Source: Pirellulales bacterium
Lineage (GTDB): Bacteria; Planctomycetota; Planctomycetia; Pirellulales; Lacipirellulaceae
DNA length: 64,000 nt
Assembly (NCBI GenBank): GCA_028279215.1
Contig: JANQOF010000020.1
Coordinates: 95,783-159,782 of the forward strand
Direction of reading: 5' to 3'
Position numbers and translations under genes: made by a program
Notes under the pieces: model-generated
Told to the model about the DNA's origin: nothing
Seen by the model: only the letters and a program-made list of their open reading frames with translations
Databases searched by the model: none
Shown here: positions 1 through 7,490 of the stretch, in pieces
Position numbering within the stretch: the stretch's first letter is position 1
Layout: every line of letters starts with the position of its first letter

Positions 1-1
1 A

Positions 2-1159
2 GAAATCCCAACACCCGTCGAAGGCGAAACGATTCACCCCTACGAAACGCCATACGCGGGCGACGGATCGATGTACGCCGGTGAGGTCGGCTGTGGACTT
101 CCTGAACCGACCTGCGGTTGTGCCGGGCAATGCAACTGCAACGACGACTGCATATTTGGCGAGCCAGGCTGTGGCACGTGGGGACAGGAGTTCATCGGCT
201 GCGGAAGCGGTTACGGTGGCGAGTGCTGCGGTGACCATTGCGGTTGTGGCGACGGATGTTGCGGCGACGCATGCTGTGGCGATGCTTGCTGCGACCCAAC
301 CTGCGCCTGTGGCGGCGCCGGATGCAACGGCTACCAGCCCTGGCCGCAATCGCTTTTTGGTTGCGACGAGCGTGGGTGCGTGCCGGTGTTGTGGGCTCCA
401 CCGCTCAAAGAATTTGTCGCCTTTGCAGGCGTGCAGGGCTTCAAGAATCCACTGGACGGAAGTCGAGACAGCGGCAACTTCGGCTTCCACGAAGGTTTCA
501 ACATTAGCGGCAAGATGGCCTGGCTACCCTGGCCCGGACTCGGCTACCAGTTCGGATACATGGCCACCCAAAACCAACTCAGTGGCGACTCGGGCACGAT
601 GACTAACGGCTCCCACTCGCAGCATTTCGTCACTTGGGGTTTGTTCCGACGGAAGCGGCAGGGCGTGCAATACGGCGTGGTGTGGGACGTGTTGCGCGAC
701 GAGCGCCAAGGCGCGAAAGACTTTGGCCAGATGCGGGGCGAGATTAGCTACATCAATTGCTTCGGCCGCGAACTCGGCTTTGGCTACATGGCCAACACCA
801 ACAGCAACCTTATTGGCAACATCAACTACCACGCCGTGGACCAGTATCGCGTTTTCTATCGCATCAACGGCCGCCGGGGTGGCGAGTGTCGCGTGTTCGC
901 TGGCTTCACGGGGCAGAACGACGCCATCATCGGCAGCGATTTTCAAACACCTCTCACCAACAGTTGGTCGCTCGAGGGCGACTGGGCGTACCTGATCCCC
1001 GACGGCGGCAACAACGGCTCGGCCGCTCGCCAAGAGGCATGGAACCTCAGCATGCAAGTGGTATGGCACTTCGGCTGCCGCGCCAAATCGTGGAACAACC
1101 GCCCCTACCGCCCGTTGTTCGACGTGGCCAACAACGGCAGCCTGATTGTGGTGGATTAG
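2..1159 (+). CDS. Cysteine-rich planctomycete surface protein with beta-barrel-like C-terminus (5' end outside window)
   Basis: The frame is open to the window edge, 23 codons upstream of the first ATG at 71, so the true start is probably outside and the gene is entered as partial. About 21 cysteines, many as CGC, CC or CxC in Gly/Asp-rich context, lie within the roughly 90 residues after Met71. The remaining about 270 residues are Gly/Tyr/Trp/Asn-rich with alternating hydrophobic stretches (GLGYQFGYMA, ELGFGYMANT, VVWHFGC), as in planctomycete outer-membrane or DUF6666-like barrel proteins. The family name is from memory and unconfirmed. The inferred role is a structural cell-surface protein, possibly disulfide cross-linked. 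The next gene starts 9 nt after the stop, so the two may be co-transcribed. No catalytic motif is visible. Confidence 0.75.
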   Translation, partial: EIPTPVEGETIHPYETPYAGDGSMYAGEVGCGLPEPTCGCAGQCNCNDDCIFGEPGCGTWGQEFIGCGSGYGGECCGDHCGCGDGCCGDACCGDACCDPTCACGGAGCNGYQPWPQSLFGCDERGCVPVLWAPPLKEFVAFAGVQGFKNPLDGSRDSGNFGFHEGFNISGKMAWLPWPGLGYQFGYMATQNQLSGDSGTMTNGSHSQHFVTWGLFRRKRQGVQYGVVWDVLRDERQGAKDFGQMRGEISYINCFGRELGFGYMANTNSNLIGNINYHAVDQYRVFYRINGRRGGECRVFAGFTGQNDAIIGSDFQTPLTNSWSLEGDWAYLIPDGGNNGSAARQEAWNLSMQVVWHFGCRAKSWNNRPYRPLFDVANNGSLIVVD

Positions 1160-1167
1160 GAGCATTG

Positions 1168-2007
1168 GTGCCTTCCGTGCGACGAATCGTGCGACGAATT
1201 GCAGAAGTGCTACCAATGCTCCTGCTAGGGGCAGGTTGTGTCGGTCCTACGAGTGGTGTTCTTTCTGTTGCTGAGAATCGGATCGTCTATCAACCAAGTC
1301 AAACACTCGACTTGGCCAGGGTTCCGGACGACCTTCAATATGAAGATGCTTGGATCGACACGCACGACGGAGTTACCCTGCATGGTTGGTACTGCCCTGT
1401 CGACAATCCTCGGGCGCTCGTGCTCTTTGCACACGGAAATGCAGGGAACATCGCTGATCGCGCAGAATTGATCAGAACTTGGACCAAACAACTGCGGGTA
1501 TCGATGCTTGCCTTCGATTACCGAGGTTACGGTCAAAGTACGGGGAAGGCCTCCGAGTCTGGGTTTGCCATCGATGTGCGCGCGGCCCGCCGGTGGCTGG
1601 CCGAACGAGAGAACGTCGACGAGCAGCAGATTGTGCTGTACGGAAGATCTCTCGGCGGAGCAGTGATGGTCGAATTGGCGGCGGCCGACGGTGCTCGCGG
1701 AATGATCCTGGAGAGCACGTTCACGTCGCTTCGCGATCTCGTCGAGTGGAAACTACCGCTGCCTGGTGTGAGTGATCGCCTAACGAATGAGTACGCGACC
1801 GTCGACCGTCTTCCTTCGTTTAGCGGACCATTGCTCATCGCCCATGGCAAGAACGACATGGTCGTTCCCATTGCTCACGGGCGGCAGCTATTTGACGCCG
1901 CGAAGCATCCCAAGCAGTTCGTTCCTATCCCTGATGCAAAGCACAATTGGCGGCCACCGTACGACTACCTGCTGACCGTAAGTCGGTTCATCGATCGTCT
2001 TCCATGA
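1168..2007 (+). CDS. Alpha/beta-hydrolase lipoprotein (ABHD13/BEM46-like serine hydrolase)
   Basis: A serine hydrolase of the alpha/beta-hydrolase superfamily. HGNAGN is the oxyanion-loop region, GRSLGG the nucleophile elbow (Ser), HGKNDMVVP carries the acidic residue, and the His lies in DAKHNW. The N-terminus is a short basic segment followed by LPMLLLGAGC, a lipobox, so the enzyme is probably lipid-anchored. The GTG start at 1168 was chosen because AGGAG at 1158-1162 sits 5 nt upstream, inside the previous gene's stop codon. GTG 1177 and ATG 1216 are alternatives, but ATG 1216 would remove the basic n-region. Its length (279 aa) is normal for the family. The substrate cannot be inferred. 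It is convergent with the sugar-binding protein gene that follows. Confidence 0.88.
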   Translation: MPSVRRIVRRIAEVLPMLLLGAGCVGPTSGVLSVAENRIVYQPSQTLDLARVPDDLQYEDAWIDTHDGVTLHGWYCPVDNPRALVLFAHGNAGNIADRAELIRTWTKQLRVSMLAFDYRGYGQSTGKASESGFAIDVRAARRWLAERENVDEQQIVLYGRSLGGAVMVELAAADGARGMILESTFTSLRDLVEWKLPLPGVSDRLTNEYATVDRLPSFSGPLLIAHGKNDMVVPIAHGRQLFDAAKHPKQFVPIPDAKHNWRPPYDYLLTVSRFIDRLP

Positions 2008-2038
2008 TCTGTTTCGCGAATTTACTGCGACTTTGCAG

Positions 2039-3121
2039 CTAGGTGTTCTGAGCGGGCTCGCTGGCGCCCGATTCCGCGGCGTCGCCGGCATCGGCCTTAT
2101 CCGTAGACTGGGAAGTCGCGCTTTTCGTCCGCTGTTCGAGTCGCTGCCTGAAACTGTCGAGATTGTCCTTGCGAACTGGCTCGCACTGCACGTGCACGAC
2201 ACCTCCGCCGACGATCGGTATCGCGGTGTCTGCTCCGGAATTGAGTTCGTACAGCATCCGCACCGCCTCGTAGCCGTACATATACGGGTCTTGTGCCACC
2301 GTGGCGAAAACGTGGCCCTCGCCAATGCCATCGAGCGTCTGTTCATGTTCGTCGAATGCGACGATCTGCAGCGTGCCCAGGCGATCTTCCTGCTTTAGCA
2401 CGTCGAGCAACAGCGGCCCATGGTAGCCATTCATCGCAATGAAGCCAGACAGATCGGGATGGTCGGCAAGCGCCATACGAATGTTCTCTCGGCATGTGTC
2501 TTGGTTGCCCTCGTCAATCAAGACGTCAACGAGTTCGACCCGGCTGTCATCCTCTGCGCTGATGTCTTCCTTAGCCGCATCCTCAAAGCCCAGTTTCCGA
2601 TCGATGGTGTTGCGCTTCGACAGGTTCGCCAGCAAGATCATCACTTCACCACCTTCGGGCAGTGCTTCGGAAATGAGCTTGTAACACATCTGCCCGGCCG
2701 CGTAATTGCTTGTGCCAACGTAGTAACGCCGATTGGAAAGCGGTGCGTCGGAATCGAAGGTGACCACGGGCCGAGACTCGACAATTTTGTTAATTAAGTG
2801 AGTTTGTGACTCGGCGTCGAGTGGGCTGATGGCAATTCCGTCTACCTTATCCTTGTCGATGCCGATGAGCAGTCTCATTTGTTCGTCGATGCTCTCTTCC
2901 TGCTCGGGCATGGCGACTTCGAGATTGGCGTTGTACTCTTTTGCTGCGGCTCGCGCGCCGGACACGGTCATTTGCCAATAAGGACCGCTGCCGCCAGTGA
3001 CGAATGCCACGTTGGTGATGGTTGGCGGCGCCGGCGATTGAAACACACTCTGCCGGTACCATATCACAGCGGCGACCGCTAAGATCAGGGTACCCCAGAG
3101 CCACGTGCGTTTGCTGGACAT
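2039..3121 (-). CDS. Periplasmic sugar-binding protein (ribose/galactose type, Peripla_BP_4)
   Basis: A type I periplasmic binding protein. The N-terminal hydrophobic segment (WGTLILAVAAVIWY) is an uncleaved anchor or signal. It is followed by NVAFVTGGSGPYWQ, ...GIAISPLDAESQ, VVTFDSDAP, and IVAFDEHEQTLDGI with YGYEAVRML, the usual landmarks of RbsB-like proteins. The C-terminal about 30 residues are a low-complexity Ser/Ala/Asp tail. ATG 3121 is preferred over upstream starts because AAGGGG lies about 7 nt before it and the signal segment begins there. No ABC permease or ATPase genes are adjacent, so it either works with a transporter encoded elsewhere or is a sensor component. Specificity cannot be read from the sequence. 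Confidence 0.88.
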   Translation of the reverse strand: MSSKRTWLWGTLILAVAAVIWYRQSVFQSPAPPTITNVAFVTGGSGPYWQMTVSGARAAAKEYNANLEVAMPEQEESIDEQMRLLIGIDKDKVDGIAISPLDAESQTHLINKIVESRPVVTFDSDAPLSNRRYYVGTSNYAAGQMCYKLISEALPEGGEVMILLANLSKRNTIDRKLGFEDAAKEDISAEDDSRVELVDVLIDEGNQDTCRENIRMALADHPDLSGFIAMNGYHGPLLLDVLKQEDRLGTLQIVAFDEHEQTLDGIGEGHVFATVAQDPYMYGYEAVRMLYELNSGADTAIPIVGGGVVHVQCEPVRKDNLDSFRQRLEQRTKSATSQSTDKADAGDAAESGASEPAQNT

Positions 3122-3260
3122 GATCGCGCCCCTTTGCTGAATTGTAAGTGCCCAAATGGGCGAGGAGATGAGTCGACACAACGTCGTCCCGCCAGGGTGC
3201 TTCATTGTATCACCGCTTCCATCCCGTGCCTACAGATCGTGTCACGCCTGCGTTGAAATT

Positions 3261-3725
3261 GTGCTGAACAGATTGCTAACTTGTGGCAAATGTGGCTACC
3301 GAACCATTGCAGGGCGCGACGAACTAGTGGCCCGCCTGCAATTGGTTGGGCAACTGCGACGCGATAAGAATCCCGACGACGCCATTGTTCTTGCGTTGCT
3401 GTCGGAGTGCTCGCCGCTGATGACTTGCCCCGGTTGCAAGACAATCGGTCTGGCTGTGAGCGACGTCGACGCGTTGGACGACGACGGCGATTGGCAAACC
3501 GCGGTACTGTGCGAAGTCTGCCGCCAGCCGATCGACCCGGAACGCATGGAAGTGCTGCCTGACACCCGTCGCTGTACAGAATGCCAGCACAAGGGCGAAA
3601 CCGGCACACTGCACGACGACCTGGAGTTCTGCCCCCGCTGCGGCGCGCTGGTCGAACTACGCGTCAGTCGCGGCGGTGGAATCACCAGATACAAGCGGTT
3701 CTGCACCGGGGGATGCCGACTATGA
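3261..3725 (+). CDS. Zinc-ribbon protein with TraR/DksA-like C4 finger
   Basis: A small cysteine-rich protein with several putative zinc sites: TCGKCGYR at the start, TCPGC and CEVCRQPID in the middle, RRCTECQHKGE (the DksA/TraR-type finger signature), and FCPRCGALVEL near the end. The last Cys lies in CTGGC. This spacing suggests three zinc knuckles and a nucleic-acid or protein-binding role; no enzymatic motif is visible. The start is uncertain. The frame is open back to ATG 3156, but the first ~35 residues do not look like the rest of the protein. GTG 3261 or TTG 3273 put the first CxxC at the N-terminus, and none of these has a good ribosome-binding site. It is divergent from the sugar-binding protein gene. 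Confidence 0.65.
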   Translation: MLNRLLTCGKCGYRTIAGRDELVARLQLVGQLRRDKNPDDAIVLALLSECSPLMTCPGCKTIGLAVSDVDALDDDGDWQTAVLCEVCRQPIDPERMEVLPDTRRCTECQHKGETGTLHDDLEFCPRCGALVELRVSRGGGITRYKRFCTGGCRL

Positions 3726-3770
3726 ATTTCCAATTACGAATGCCCAATGACGCAATGAATTGGTCGCTGT

Positions 3771-4229
3771 TCATTCTTCGTTGGTCATTTCCCCAATGTC
3801 TTCATTCCACAACTCGGGATAGTGCTCGATGAAATCTCTCATCAACGCGATGCAATTCGAGTCGTTGACTATTTCGAGTTCGACGCCGCGGCTCTTCACA
3901 TAGTCTTCGGGGCCTTGGAAGGTGACGTTCTCGCCGACCACTATTTTGGGGATTTTGTACAGCAGCGCCGCTCCGCTGCACATGTCGCAAGGTGAAAGCG
4001 TCGAGTACAGCACACTCTTGCGATACTCCGCCGGACTCAGCCTGCCAGCATTTTCCAGGCAGTCCATCTCGGCGTGCAGAATAGCGCTAAACCGCTGCTC
4101 GCGGCGATTGTGGCCTCGGCCGATGATCTCCCCGTCGATCACCAGTACCGAGCCGATTGGGATGCCACCTTCTTCGGCTCCCAAATGTGCTTCGGCGAGA
4201 GCGGCGGCGAGGAACTCATCGTGTGGCAT
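3771..4229 (-). CDS. Cytosine deaminase of the yeast Fcy1 type
   Basis: Zinc-dependent nucleoside/base deaminase of 152 aa. HAE (zinc His and proton-shuttle Glu) and SPCDMC (two zinc Cys) form the active site, and GRGHNRR carries the substrate-contact Asn. The residues around the second motif (LYSTLSPCDMCSGA, then IPKIVVGENV) and the C-terminal WNEDIGE match my recollection of Saccharomyces cytosine deaminase (LYTTLSPCDMC, VVGENV, WFEDIGE), where the Asp of DIGE contacts cytosine. The likely reaction is cytosine to uracil in pyrimidine salvage; guanine deaminase or a broader nucleoside deaminase is possible. It is convergent with the zinc-ribbon gene. No strong ribosome-binding site precedes the ATG. 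Confidence 0.88.
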   Translation of the reverse strand: MPHDEFLAAALAEAHLGAEEGGIPIGSVLVIDGEIIGRGHNRREQRFSAILHAEMDCLENAGRLSPAEYRKSVLYSTLSPCDMCSGAALLYKIPKIVVGENVTFQGPEDYVKSRGVELEIVNDSNCIALMRDFIEHYPELWNEDIGEMTNEE

Positions 4230-4333
4230 GGGGGGAATCCTGCGTGGTTTGGGGCCGATGAGTGGCAGAAATGGCCGCGGCAGCTTATGCTAGGAGGCTA
4301 TCGAATACGCATCCTCGAAGCTACTACCTGCTC

Positions 4334-5287
4334 ATGTTCGACCGCTTAGTCTACCGCTACGCCCTGGTGTTGCTAGGGCTTGGGATGTTCGGCCGCTCTT
4401 CGCAGGCATCCGACTTCCGCGAAACCGAGACCTTCGCCCCGGTCGTTGAGCAGGCCCAGGAGTATGCCGATACGTATGGCGGCGAGAACGTACTGTTTGT
4501 GGTCGACATCGACAACACGTTGCTGGCGATGGATCGCGACCTCGGCAGCGACCAGTGGTTTGAGTGGCAAGAGTACCTGCTCGAACACGAACCACAGTCG
4601 TGCCACTTGGTTGCCAGCGACTTTGAAGAGTTACTCGAGGTCCAGGGCATTCTCTTCGCCACCACCGGCATGCATCCGCCCGAGGCCGACCAGCCCGAGC
4701 ATGTGGCGACGATCCAGGAACTCGGCGTCGATACGCTGGTGCTGACCTCGCGAGGCGACGAGTATCGCCCTGCGACGATTCGCGAACTGAGGCGCGCGGA
4801 CTATCATTTTGGCGACACTTCACCGGCGATACGGCTGTTCGAGACGAGTGGCGACGCTGCTTACGAGACCTGCTCACGATTTACTCCGTATCATCTCGGC
4901 CAGCTTGAGAGATACGGTTTGACCGACCGTGAAGCGGAGATCTTTCGCCTGTCCGACAAGCCACGCCCCGTGAGTTACGGCGATGGCGTAATGATGGTCG
5001 CCGGTCAACACAAGGGCGCGATGTTGTTGATGTTCCTGCACTTGGTCGGACGCGACTACGACGCGGTGCTGTACGTCGACGACCACGGTCGCCACGTGAG
5101 CCGCATTTACGACGCCATGACCCGCCGCGGTATCGAGGTCACGACTTACCACTACACGCACCAAGATCAACGTGTCGACCGCTTCGCCTACGGCGACAAA
5201 CAACAGGTAAGCCAACAATGGCGTCGCCTCGCCGAGGTGCTCGAATACGGCGAACCGCCCGAACCGGCTACGGCTTTGAAACCGTAG
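4334..5287 (+). CDS. Secreted HAD-superfamily protein, DUF2608
   Basis: The frame contains VVDIDNTLL, a HAD motif I (DxDxT) with nucleophile Asp, a TSRGDE segment resembling motif II (Thr/Ser), and VLYVDDHGRHV near the C-terminus resembling the acidic motif IV. This arrangement fits DUF2608 proteins, secreted HAD-like hydrolases. ATG 4334 gives a hydrophobic signal (ALVLLGLGMFG) ending before SSQASDF, so a periplasmic location is likely. In-frame starts at 4262 and 4271 would add a stretch unlike a signal peptide. A GGAGG at 4292 is not correctly spaced from any in-frame start, so the start remains uncertain. The substrate is unknown; phosphatase activity is inferred from the family only. Confidence 0.78.
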   Translation: MFDRLVYRYALVLLGLGMFGRSSQASDFRETETFAPVVEQAQEYADTYGGENVLFVVDIDNTLLAMDRDLGSDQWFEWQEYLLEHEPQSCHLVASDFEELLEVQGILFATTGMHPPEADQPEHVATIQELGVDTLVLTSRGDEYRPATIRELRRADYHFGDTSPAIRLFETSGDAAYETCSRFTPYHLGQLERYGLTDREAEIFRLSDKPRPVSYGDGVMMVAGQHKGAMLLMFLHLVGRDYDAVLYVDDHGRHVSRIYDAMTRRGIEVTTYHYTHQDQRVDRFAYGDKQQVSQQWRRLAEVLEYGEPPEPATALKP

Positions 5288-5313
5288 GCTTTGGTTCACC
5301 AATGGGAGAGATC

Positions 5314-5490
5314 TGAAACCACGAAGGAACCAAGAAACAAAGTGGTAGTACGCCTGCTCCTTATCGCGTTACCTGCATCGTCGACATATGCGTTGAATGG
5401 CAGACATTCAATAGACATCATATCTCAACTTCGTTGTTCCTTCGTTCCGTCGTGGTTCAAAGTTTCCCTGAGACCTCCGCGCCTTTGTGG
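5314..5490. repeat. Imperfect inverted repeat of the ACCACGAAGGAAC type
   Basis: AAACCACGAAGGAACCAAG near 5316 is mirrored by TTCCTTCGTTCCGTCGTGGT at about 5435-5456, followed by a CCTTTGTGGTTTCC stretch. The same vocabulary occurs around the barstar-like gene near 13.25 and 13.65 kb, so this is a dispersed intergenic repeat family. There is no ORF of interest between the arms. Confidence 0.5.
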
Positions 5491-5516
5491 TTTCCAAAGA
5501 ACGAAACGCGACCACG

Positions 5517-5987
5517 TCACCAACTCTCATACGACTGCTGAAGTGCATCGTCGCCGAACTGGCGTCGCATGTGGTTGTGTAATCGCAAGTAGTTGTGGAT
5601 GCACTCATTGGGACTGGATTCGAAGAGTAATCCAGGCTTGTACCGTGCGGCAATGACCGTGTAGCCGGGGTACTCATTGGCATCGGCCGACTCATTCATC
5701 TCGTCGATGTCCGCGGAGAAGTCGATCCAAATGCGGTCCTGGAATCTCTCGAAGGTCATCCCCCTGTTCCAACTCGCGTAGGCGTAGTGACGCTCCAGTT
5801 GCTTCCAGTCGGATGGCCACTTTCCATCGTTTGCTCGCATATGGGCGATAACCAGCCGCACGGCGGTAACTTCGGCGTAGCTGTCTTGAATTCCGTAGGT
5901 AGCCATTCGCCGGATGTAGTCGCCAGCGAATACTGCCATACAGGTGACGGAGATAGAAAACAGCATCTTGCGAAGGCTGAATCGCAC
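5517..5987 (-). CDS. Hypothetical membrane-anchored protein (planctomycete-type N-terminus)
   Basis: A 156-aa protein starting with GTG (read as Met-Arg-Phe-Ser-Leu-Arg), an N-terminal pattern common to short planctomycete hypothetical proteins. It is followed by one hydrophobic segment (MLFSISVTCMAVFAGDYI). The remainder is soluble and Trp/Tyr/Asp-rich without motifs I recognise. The likely topology is a single anchor with the C-terminus outside. The start choice is weak because no clear Shine-Dalgarno precedes it; the ATG seven codons later is an alternative. It lies just downstream of the MoxR gene on the same strand (38 nt), so co-transcription is possible. No function is assigned. Confidence 0.6.
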   Translation of the reverse strand: MRFSLRKMLFSISVTCMAVFAGDYIRRMATYGIQDSYAEVTAVRLVIAHMRANDGKWPSDWKQLERHYAYASWNRGMTFERFQDRIWIDFSADIDEMNESADANEYPGYTVIAARYKPGLLFESSPNECIHNYLRLHNHMRRQFGDDALQQSYESW

Positions 5988-6025
5988 GGTTACCAGACCT
6001 TTGTGCCTTAATGGCTCGCAGCAAT

Positions 6026-7042
6026 TTAAGCCGCCGATTCCGCTTCCACTGGCGTGGTGTCCACTAGGTGTTTAATCACCTCGTCGGCGGTCACGCCGTC
6101 GGCCTCGGCGTTGAAATTGGTAATGAGTCGGTGACGGAGCACTGGGGCAGCGACAGCCTTCAAGTCTTCGCGCTCCACACAGTGTCGTCCGGCAAGAGCG
6201 GCACGGGCTTTGGCGGCGAGTACCAGATACTGGCTCGCTCGCGGACCAGCGCCCCAGCTTACATACTTGCTCACAATCTCGGGCAATGCGGTGGCCGCTT
6301 TGTCCTTTCGCGTTTGGCGGACCAGAGAAATCGCGTACTTGGCCAGGTGATCGGCAATCGGCACGCGTCGCACCACGTGGCTGAGCCGCAAGATCTCATC
6401 GGCGCTCAAGGCTTCGCTCACCACGGCTTCGAAATCGGCAGTGGTTTGTTTGACGATCGCCAACTCCTCGTCCGCATCGGGGTAGTCGACGTGCACCATG
6501 AACATGAATCGGTCGAGCTGCGCCTCGGGCAGCGGGTAAGTGCCTTCCTGCTCGATTGGATTTTGCGTCGCCAGCACGAAGAATGGCTCGGGCAGTGTGT
6601 AGCGCTGGCCGCCCACGGTGACCTGCTTTTCCTGCATTGCTTCGAGCAGCGCCGCCTGCGTCTTGGGCGGCGTGCGGTTGATTTCGTCGGCCAGCACAAT
6701 GTTGGCGAACAGCGGCCCTTCGAGGAAGCGAAACTCTCGTGTGCCCGTCGCTTTGTCTTCTTGGATGACCTCGGTGCCAGTAATGTCGGCCGGCATCAAG
6801 TCGGGCGTGAACTGCACGCGGCTAAACCGCAGCGATAAGGTATCGGCCAGTGTGCGTATCAGGAGTGTCTTTGCGAGACCAGGCACGCCGACCAGCAGGC
6901 AATGCCCCCGGGCAAACATGGCGACGAGTAACTGCTCGACCACGTCGTGTTGCCCCACAATCACCTTGCCAAGTTCACCGGCAAGCCGCTGATAAGCCTG
7001 ACCGAGGTGCTGAATGTCTTCGAGATCGTTATCGCCGAGCAT
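6026..7042 (-). CDS. MoxR-family AAA+ ATPase
   Basis: AAA_3/MoxR ATPase of 338 aa. The Walker A is GVPGLAKT, Walker B with following residues is [20 protein letters not shown], sensor 1 is [18 protein letters not shown], and a lid/arginine region GAGPRASQ comes later, all diagnostic of MoxR chaperone-like ATPases. These proteins usually act with DUF58 and VWA partners in metal insertion or envelope-protein maturation. No DUF58 or VWA gene is adjacent here, which is unusual. The next gene downstream is the 156-aa hypothetical membrane protein. The ATG at 7042 lacks a strong Shine-Dalgarno, but the N-terminus aligns with typical MoxR starts. Confidence 0.95.
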   Translation of the reverse strand: MLGDNDLEDIQHLGQAYQRLAGELGKVIVGQHDVVEQLLVAMFARGHCLLVGVPGLAKTLLIRTLADTLSLRFSRVQFTPDLMPADITGTEVIQEDKATGTREFRFLEGPLFANIVLADEINRTPPKTQAALLEAMQEKQVTVGGQRYTLPEPFFVLATQNPIEQEGTYPLPEAQLDRFMFMVHVDYPDADEELAIVKQTTADFEAVVSEALSADEILRLSHVVRRVPIADHLAKYAISLVRQTRKDKAATALPEIVSKYVSWGAGPRASQYLVLAAKARAALAGRHCVEREDLKAVAAPVLRHRLITNFNAEADGVTADEVIKHLVDTTPVEAESAA

Positions 7043-7092
7043 ATTTGGATTTATGATTCATGACTTATGATTTGGAGACGATGCCCTACGTT

Positions 7093-7467
7093 TCACAGGC
7101 TGGGTGCATCCTTCTTCGCGTTTTCTTTTGCTGATCTGACGGTTGTCGTGAGGATGGCTACGAACTGATTGCACTCGTCGATTAGATCGACGAGCCTTGT
7201 CGTGGGGACGATTTCAGAATCCGCGAGTAACTCGAGCCAGTATACCGTCTCGCCGCCCTCTCTGAGGCAAATTTCTACGTTGGACACAAAGTGGCGACGC
7301 GACGAAGCGCGCAGTGCTTGACGATAGTTTGCTCCGATCGATGTGCCTGACCGCAACAATTGCCGGCCGATAACGTCCGCTTCGCGAGTTTTTGGTAAAG
7401 CCGCCGACAACCGAACAATTCGCGGCGCGAACCGCATTGTGCGAGACTTCAACTCCTTGGAATCCAC
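7093..7467 (-). CDS. Four-helix-bundle protein (23S rRNA intervening-sequence protein family)
   Basis: A 124-aa protein with the family signature: DSKELKSRTMRFAPRIV, LPKTREADVIGRQLLRSGTS, IGANYR, and E-rich VYWLELL in the middle. Family members are all-helical proteins first found in rRNA intervening sequences and widespread as stand-alone genes; their function is unknown. The GTG start at 7467 was chosen because AAGGGG lies 5 nt upstream and the product then begins like other members (M-D-S-K-E-L). TTG 7494 or ATG 7491 would add eight or nine residues. It begins 24 nt after the stop of the upstream PQQ-propeller gene and may share its transcript. Confidence 0.85.
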   Translation of the reverse strand: MDSKELKSRTMRFAPRIVRLSAALPKTREADVIGRQLLRSGTSIGANYRQALRASSRRHFVSNVEICLREGGETVYWLELLADSEIVPTTRLVDLIDECNQFVAILTTTVRSAKENAKKDAPSL

Positions 7468-7490
7468 GTCCGCCCCTTTTTCACAAATCA

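Noticed and set aside
524..1216. Long minus-strand frame opposite the Cys-rich gene
   Set aside because: Shadow of the real gene; no start signal and Ala/Val-rich composition typical of antisense frames.
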